DNA of 11,248 nucleotides from assembly GCA_013329495.1 (NCBI GenBank), contig DUKC01000216.1, positions 1-11,248 on the forward strand, given 5' to 3'. Source of the DNA: Thermoplasmata archaeon (GTDB taxonomy: Archaea > Thermoplasmatota > E2 > UBA9212). Under the pieces are notes generated by a model that had not been told where the DNA came from, did not search any database, and saw only the letters and a program-made list of their open reading frames with translations. Below are positions 7,692 through 11,248 of this stretch, in pieces. The number at the start of each line of letters is the position of its first letter. Position 1 is the stretch's first letter. Position numbers and translations under genes: made by a program.

Positions 7692-8174
7692 ATGAACAAA
7701 TTGTCTTCACGTCATTACCTACCAAAAAGAGACAGCAAAGAGGCACTCAAAGAGCTAAATCAAATCTTTGGTTGTGAAATAGATGAGCATGAACCCGTAG
7801 AGGTGGCTAAAGCATCCGATCAACACCTGCTGCTTATCCAAGAGGAGCCCTTGGCATTCAGGCATGACAATCATTACTTCCTGACTCTGAGGGGTTTGAT
7901 AAAATACAAGCCTAAACGAAGATGGGTTATGGTGGACAAAGGAGCGATAAAGTATGTGTCAGAAGGAGCAGACGTGATGGCTCCAGGCATAGTTAGTGCC
8001 GACGCCCAGATAGAAGAGAATGACATCGTTTGGGTTTGCGATGAGGGACATCGCATGCCTTTGGCAATCGGAAAAGCAATCATGGATGGAAAACAAATGA
8101 TAAAAGCTAAAAAAGGCAAAGCGATAAAGTCTATGTTCCACGTTGGAGACAAGCTGTGGAAAATGCAGGGGTAG
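7692..8174 (+). CDS. PUA-domain RNA-binding protein (archaeal Tma20/MCT-1-like)
   Basis: The 160 residues consist of an N-terminal pre-PUA-like region (about 1-75) and a C-terminal PUA domain (about 78-155). The PUA domain shows VDKGAIKYVSEGADVMAPGIV (81-101), then DAQIEENDIVWVCDEGHRMPLAIGKAIMDG (104-133) and FHVGDKLWKM (149-158). PUA domains bind structured RNA. Eukaryotic MCT-1/Tma20 acts with DENR in ribosome recycling and re-initiation; the role of the archaeal homologues is less certain. The start at 7692 is chosen because a TATA box at 7664-7670 fits a leaderless mRNA; an upstream ATG at 7638 would add 18 residues rich in Lys and Ser that are not typical of the family. The last ten bases, including the TAG stop, lie inside the following tRNA-Leu gene. 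The RNA-related neighbours (lsm, rpl37e, tRNA) fit a role in translation. Confidence 0.85.
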   Translation: MNKLSSRHYLPKRDSKEALKELNQIFGCEIDEHEPVEVAKASDQHLLLIQEEPLAFRHDNHYFLTLRGLIKYKPKRRWVMVDKGAIKYVSEGADVMAPGIVSADAQIEENDIVWVCDEGHRMPLAIGKAIMDGKQMIKAKKGKAIKSMFHVGDKLWKMQG

Positions 8175-8249
8175 CCAAGCCAGGTCAAAGGCGCAGGATT
8201 GAGGGTCCTGTTCCGTAGGGATTCGCGAGTTCAAATCTCGTCCCCTGCA
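8165..8249 (+). tRNA. tRNA-Leu (anticodon GAG)
   Basis: Full class II cloverleaf of 85 bases. The acceptor stem is GCAGGGG (8165-8171) with CCCCTGC (8242-8248) and discriminator A; the D-stem GCC/GGC; the anticodon stem CAGGA/TCCTG around loop TTGAGGG, giving anticodon GAG. A long variable arm TTCC-GTA-GGGA, typical of Leu/Ser, is followed by the T-arm GCGAG-TTCAAAT-CTCGT. CCA is not encoded. It reads CUC and CUU codons. The 5' end overlaps the PUA gene by ten bases, and no convincing own promoter is visible at the right distance, so processing from the PUA transcript is likely. Confidence 0.96.
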
Positions 8250-8284
8250 CTCACATTAAAATTTTGTTTAATTCTGACAAAAGG

Positions 8285-8291
8285 TTTAAAT
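8285..8291 (+). promoter_or_regulatory. TATA-like box of the sulfite-oxidase-fold gene
   Basis: TTTAAAT lies about 34-37 bases before the paired ATGs at 8322/8325, which would give a leader of about ten bases. A second A/T-rich box at 8301-8309 is too close to the start to serve well. Confidence 0.4.
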
Positions 8292-8321
8292 GCCGTTATG
8301 ATATTTTATGCATAACGTGAG

Positions 8322-8885
8322 ATGATGAAAAGGAAGTTCATTAGTTTGATAGTAATGATTATGTGTGTAACATCACTTGTTAGCATGGAAATTTTTTGTC
8401 AACCAATAACATCTGCATCCTCGCAATCAGGAGAAAAGATTACTTTCGAAGGCCTTTTTGAAAGAAAGACGAGCATGTCTGTAGATGATCTTAAGAAATT
8501 GGAAAAACGATACGTACCCGTAACGATGGTAGGTTCCCATAAGGGATACATCGGAGAATTCGTTTATGCTGGGGCGTCTCTAAAAGAGGCCATGCTGGTG
8601 GCGGGCTATCGAGGAACAAGAGGAGCTAATGTTAGCTGTGAGGACTGTATAAGGGCAATAGGAAAAGATGGCTATGGTATAATTTTGTCTTGGGGCGAAG
8701 TTTTCAATCAGGTATCTGGTGAGGATATAATTCTGGCTTACGAAAAAAATGGAAAGCCTCTGGACCGTGAGGATGGTCCTGTGAGGCTTATAGTGCCAGG
8801 TGATTACTATTGCGGCAGATACGTTAAAGGGGTGACTAAGGTGGTAGCCTTAACCGGCTACAAACTTCCCCAAAAACGCAATTAG
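8322..8885 (+). CDS. Secreted protein with sulfite oxidase-type molybdopterin-binding domain
   Basis: The 187-residue product begins with a signal peptide: Lys/Arg at 3-5, then a hydrophobic core to about residue 26. It then carries a small domain resembling the oxidoreductase molybdopterin-binding (SUOX/YedY) fold. Recognisable pieces are VPVTMVGSHKGYIGEFVYAGASLKEAM (65-91), KDGYGIILSWGEVF (115-128), DIILAYEKNGKPLDREDGPVRLIVPGD (135-161) and GRYVKGVTKVVAL (165-177). These end motifs match the tail of the fold well. The upstream part of full-length enzymes that supplies the cysteine ligand and much of the cofactor site is not present, so catalytic activity is doubtful. Such short exported versions may act as binding or carrier domains. 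SCEDC (105-109) and Cys164 are unusual and might form a disulfide or bind metal. Two adjacent ATGs (8322, 8325) are possible starts. Confidence 0.7.
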   Translation: MMKRKFISLIVMIMCVTSLVSMEIFCQPITSASSQSGEKITFEGLFERKTSMSVDDLKKLEKRYVPVTMVGSHKGYIGEFVYAGASLKEAMLVAGYRGTRGANVSCEDCIRAIGKDGYGIILSWGEVFNQVSGEDIILAYEKNGKPLDREDGPVRLIVPGDYYCGRYVKGVTKVVALTGYKLPQKRN

Positions 8886-9325
8886 AAAGCAAATAAGAAT
8901 CGAAGTTGGCCTAATTTAATCTTTCATTGAGTGGTAGATCTTGTTTTTGAGGAATGGACTTTTCCAATCAACTCTTATAACTTTAAGGCCTTATAAGCTT
9001 TTATCACTTTATATAATAGTGGTGGGCTTCCAAACTTTCACCCATCTCACTATTCGGCAAGCAAGAGCGAGATACGATTCGAAACCGTCACGAAATTTTA
9101 AAATGCTGTATAATCTACAAATTTCTGAGTTCAGCAAATAGTAATCAAAAAGTCAATTCTCACCGGGAATCCAAGTGCATCCCACTCTGACATACACATT
9201 AGAATTCTTCCTATGCAATATTGAAGCAAGTAAAAATAAAAGCTAAACAAAAAGGAAAATCTCTAAAACTTATAAATTCATAGCATTCACATAAATTATT
9301 TAACCAAAATAACTATCTAAACCTT
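8886..9325. other. 440-base A/T-rich intergenic region with promoter-like and stem-loop elements
   Basis: No supported gene. An open frame at 8941-9141 has no recognisable domain, start signal or coding character. Visible elements are TTATAAG (8992-8998), a strong TATA-like TTTATATAAT (about 9008-9017), and an imperfect stem-loop with ATAGTG (9016-9021) pairing with CACTAT (9048-9053) and TGGG (9023-9026) pairing with CCCA (9041-9044). A further TATA-like ACTTATAAA lies near 9268-9276. The stretch could hold a small untranslated RNA or regulatory sites for the downstream operon. Confidence 0.45.
9296..9303 (+). promoter_or_regulatory. TATA box of the 9326 gene-sensor operon
   Basis: TTATTTAA is centred about 26 bases before the ATG at 9326, with no Shine-Dalgarno site, fitting a leaderless first gene of the operon. 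Confidence 0.5.
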
Positions 9326-10153
9326 ATGGCAAAATTAACAAAGATTGCAATAATCGGAATAATCGTAGCGGTGGTTGCAGTCGCTGGAGTTGTAGGATTT
9401 TTACTATGGCCACGTGAAGTATATGATTTATCCTATAATTTTAAACCCGGCGAAACCTACGTTTATGAGGCAATCCAAACCCAAGAAATAGCAGGCCAAA
9501 AGATAGATACAAAAACGAAACTAAAAACAGATGTCCTTCGAGTTAAAGCCAATGAATTCACCGTGCGATGTGATATGATCATACAAACTTCTCAGCCTCC
9601 TCAAGCTATTAAGGCAGTTTGGATTCAAACTCAGACAAGCAAGGGCAAACCAAAATCATTGAATATAGTGAGCGTAGAACCTCCTGCGTTAAGGCGAGCA
9701 ACGGAAAAAGAAGTAACACTAAATTTTGAGCAACTGCCAGCAACCTATCCAGTCAAGCCCTTGCCAATCGCGATTGGACCCTTTTGGGGTGGATGGACAA
9801 CACCCATAGAGTTTGAGGCTAGAATGCCTAAGATCTGCATTAATTTTGTAGGCGAGACCGAGAACAGATTGGAAGGAATGGAAAGGATAAGGGTTCCTGC
9901 TGGAGAGTTTGACTGTTTTAGATTAACCCACGAAATGCATCTTGTGGGAGAAGGGTTGGTGAGAAAGAATCAGACACTGACTATAAAGATGTTCACAAAC
10001 AGCATTGAGTGGGTTGATAGAGAAAGCGGAGCCACAATAAAATCAGAAACCTACACCGAAGAAGAGACCAAGATTGGAACAGTCCTGACAATTAAAACAA
10101 CAACCGAAGGTGTAAAGGAGCTCATCAGGTACAGGCCAAGTCGGCTAAGCTAA
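9326..10153 (+). CDS. Membrane-anchored extracytoplasmic protein of unknown function
   Basis: I do not recognise the family with certainty. The 275-residue product has a short basic N-terminus (MAKLTK) and a single membrane helix at about 7-27. It then has a long beta-rich domain rich in Thr, Lys and Glu that should lie outside the cell. YNFKPGETYVYE (37-48) near the start and RVPAGEFDCFRL (189-200) are typical of extracellular beta-barrel-like proteins of the DUF3108 type and related archaeal families. GPFWGGW (151-157) is a distinctive aromatic turn. Cys82, Cys171 and Cys197 are the only cysteines. It stops 18 bases before a Cache-HAMP-PAS sensor gene that has its own Shine-Dalgarno site, so the two are likely co-transcribed. 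A role as an accessory or ligand-presenting protein for the sensor is conjecture. Confidence 0.75.
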   Translation: MAKLTKIAIIGIIVAVVAVAGVVGFLLWPREVYDLSYNFKPGETYVYEAIQTQEIAGQKIDTKTKLKTDVLRVKANEFTVRCDMIIQTSQPPQAIKAVWIQTQTSKGKPKSLNIVSVEPPALRRATEKEVTLNFEQLPATYPVKPLPIAIGPFWGGWTTPIEFEARMPKICINFVGETENRLEGMERIRVPAGEFDCFRLTHEMHLVGEGLVRKNQTLTIKMFTNSIEWVDRESGATIKSETYTEEETKIGTVLTIKTTTEGVKELIRYRPSRLS

Positions 10154-10157
10154 AGAA

Positions 10158-10164
10158 AAGGGGG
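10158..10164 (+). promoter_or_regulatory. Shine-Dalgarno site of the sensor gene
   Basis: AAGGGGG lies seven bases before the ATG at 10172 and begins only a few bases after the stop of the preceding gene, supporting this start and translation from a shared mRNA. Confidence 0.65.
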
Positions 10165-10171
10165 AATCTAG

Positions 10172-11248
10172 ATGCGTTTAAGAAAACTGCTTGGATTGGT
10201 GTTTGTGGCACTCATTTTAATTCCTTTAATAATAGCTGGATATTTTGCCTATACTCAAAGTTATGACAAAGTCTATGAAACATGCATGCGAGACCTAGAA
10301 GAAAGGATGGATTATAGTCTTAGAACTTGCGAATACTACAATGAAAAAATAGAAAAAGGGGAGCTCAGCAAACAAGAGGCTTTAGAGAGCGTTGCTGACC
10401 TGCTGGCAGGTCCTTTGCAGTCCGACGGGACCAGAAATATGTCCCAGGGCTTGGGGAAGGGAGAAAGTGGATATGTATATGCAGAGTTTTCGAACGGAAC
10501 CTTTGCCTTTCATCCTTCTCTGCCTGCCGAAGGGATAGAGAGCGTTTACGACTTGCACGTCAAGCTCAGGGCTGTGACAGAGCTGGTAATGCACACCTAT
10601 AATAGAACGTCCCAGGTCGAAATTCCATGGATTGGAAAGAAGGGACTTTATGCTTTGTTTATAGATTATTTTGAGCCTCTCGACCTGCATCTGTGTATTG
10701 TCGAGTCTATAGATGAATTTACAGCCCCTCTAACTTCGATAAGAAATGCAATCATAGCGGCTGGAATACTTGCGGCAGTGGTTGGTATCGCTCTTTCGCT
10801 GGTCGTTACCCGTAAAATTGCTGAGCCATTTGCAAAATTATCAGAGACTAGCAATGAAATTGCCAAAGGCGACCTGAGTGCAAGGATTGACATAAAATCA
10901 CCAATCAAAGAGTTTAGCGAAGTGAAAGACGACATAAATCGGATGGTGGAAACAATACAAAGCAACATCGAAGAGTTGCGAAAGCGTGAAGCTGAAACAG
11001 AAGAAGCTAGACTCTATGCAGAAGCGATAATAGCCAATATCGCCGACCCTCTTTGGGTAGTAGATAAAGTGGATAATTGGATTTTGGTAAATGATGCTAT
11101 GAAAAGAATCACGGGATATGAAGACAAAGAAGTGCTGGGAAAGAAAACTCCAGAACAGCCCCTACTTAAGTTCTTCTTGAGCGTGCCTGATAGGGAGGAA
11201 AAGCTAAAAGCAATGATCGACAGAATAAAGGGCGGTGGGCATATTCCG
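10172..11248 (+). CDS. Membrane sensor with Cache, HAMP and PAS domains (partial, cut by right edge)
   Basis: 359 residues are visible and the frame is open at the window end. Domains in order: membrane helix (about 6-27); an extracellular region (about 28-188) resembling a single Cache domain, with SYDKVYETCMRDLEERMDYSL (30-50) leading a long helix and GESGYVYAEFSNGTFAFHP (97-115) matching the Cache ligand-pocket strands; a second membrane helix (about 193-213); a HAMP linker (about 214-266) with AEPFAKLSETSNEIAKGDLSARI; a short helical coil; and the start of a PAS domain (about 284 onward) with ANIADPLWVVD and NDAMKRITGYEDKEVLGK. Such proteins bind a small extracellular ligand and signal inward. 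The missing C-terminus could be a histidine kinase, more PAS domains or a chemotaxis signalling domain; the window does not decide. It follows the 9326 gene by 18 bases. Confidence 0.88.
   Translation, partial: MRLRKLLGLVFVALILIPLIIAGYFAYTQSYDKVYETCMRDLEERMDYSLRTCEYYNEKIEKGELSKQEALESVADLLAGPLQSDGTRNMSQGLGKGESGYVYAEFSNGTFAFHPSLPAEGIESVYDLHVKLRAVTELVMHTYNRTSQVEIPWIGKKGLYALFIDYFEPLDLHLCIVESIDEFTAPLTSIRNAIIAAGILAAVVGIALSLVVTRKIAEPFAKLSETSNEIAKGDLSARIDIKSPIKEFSEVKDDINRMVETIQSNIEELRKREAETEEARLYAEAIIANIADPLWVVDKVDNWILVNDAMKRITGYEDKEVLGKKTPEQPLLKFFLSVPDREEKLKAMIDRIKGGGHIP

Noticed and set aside
8941..9141. 66-residue open frame in the A/T-rich gap
   Set aside because: No recognisable domain, no ribosome site or TATA box at suitable distance, and composition that looks like non-coding A/T-rich DNA.
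1..11248. CRISPR arrays, insertion sequences, toxin-antitoxin or defence genes
   Set aside because: No regularly spaced repeats, transposase or recombinase motifs, or defence domains were seen on either strand.

Overview
The window comes from an archaeon. It carries two archaeal/eukaryotic-type genes found together in archaea (an LSm/Sm-like protein and ribosomal protein L37e), an archaeal beta-CASP ribonuclease, a Tma20/MCT-1-like PUA protein, and TATA-type promoters 25-30 bases upstream of start codons. Several of those starts lack a Shine-Dalgarno site, as expected of leaderless mRNAs. Base composition is moderate. Lineage cannot be fixed from the sequence; a euryarchaeal-type or related lineage is plausible but is only a guess.

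Layout. Bases 1-1250 are visibly more A/T-rich than the rest and hold two broken genes. One is an amidohydrolase on the minus strand that has lost its N-terminus and runs off the left edge. The other is the C-terminal third or so of an ABC-2 type permease on the plus strand. They meet head-to-head at about 920-930, as if one deletion had removed both 5' ends and the divergent promoters between them. A bacterial-type leucyl-tRNA synthetase (minus) and a PyrK-like flavin/iron-sulfur electron-transfer protein (plus) then diverge from a 53-base intergenic region with one shared TTATAA element. A stem-loop plus T7 terminator follows pyrK. After it comes a gene-free stretch with a decayed tRNA-like sequence, then a membrane-anchored protein with a BsuPI-like domain.

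The central block is an RNA-metabolism cluster: the beta-CASP nuclease (plus) converges with the lsm-rpl37e pair (minus), with overlapping stop codons, and the divergent PUA gene ends inside a tRNA-Leu(GAG) gene. The right part holds exported or membrane proteins: a secreted sulfite-oxidase-fold domain protein, a 440-base A/T-rich intergenic region, a membrane-anchored protein of unknown function, and a Cache-HAMP-PAS sensor cut by the right edge. The last two are 18 bases apart and probably form an operon.

First genes of transcription units mostly show a TATA box at leaderless distance, while lsm and the downstream operon genes (rpl37e, the sensor) have Shine-Dalgarno sites. No mobile element, CRISPR array or defence system was found. 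The features most worth follow-up are the double-truncation scar, the CDS/tRNA overlap, the atypical LeuRS signature and the unknown protein-sensor pair.
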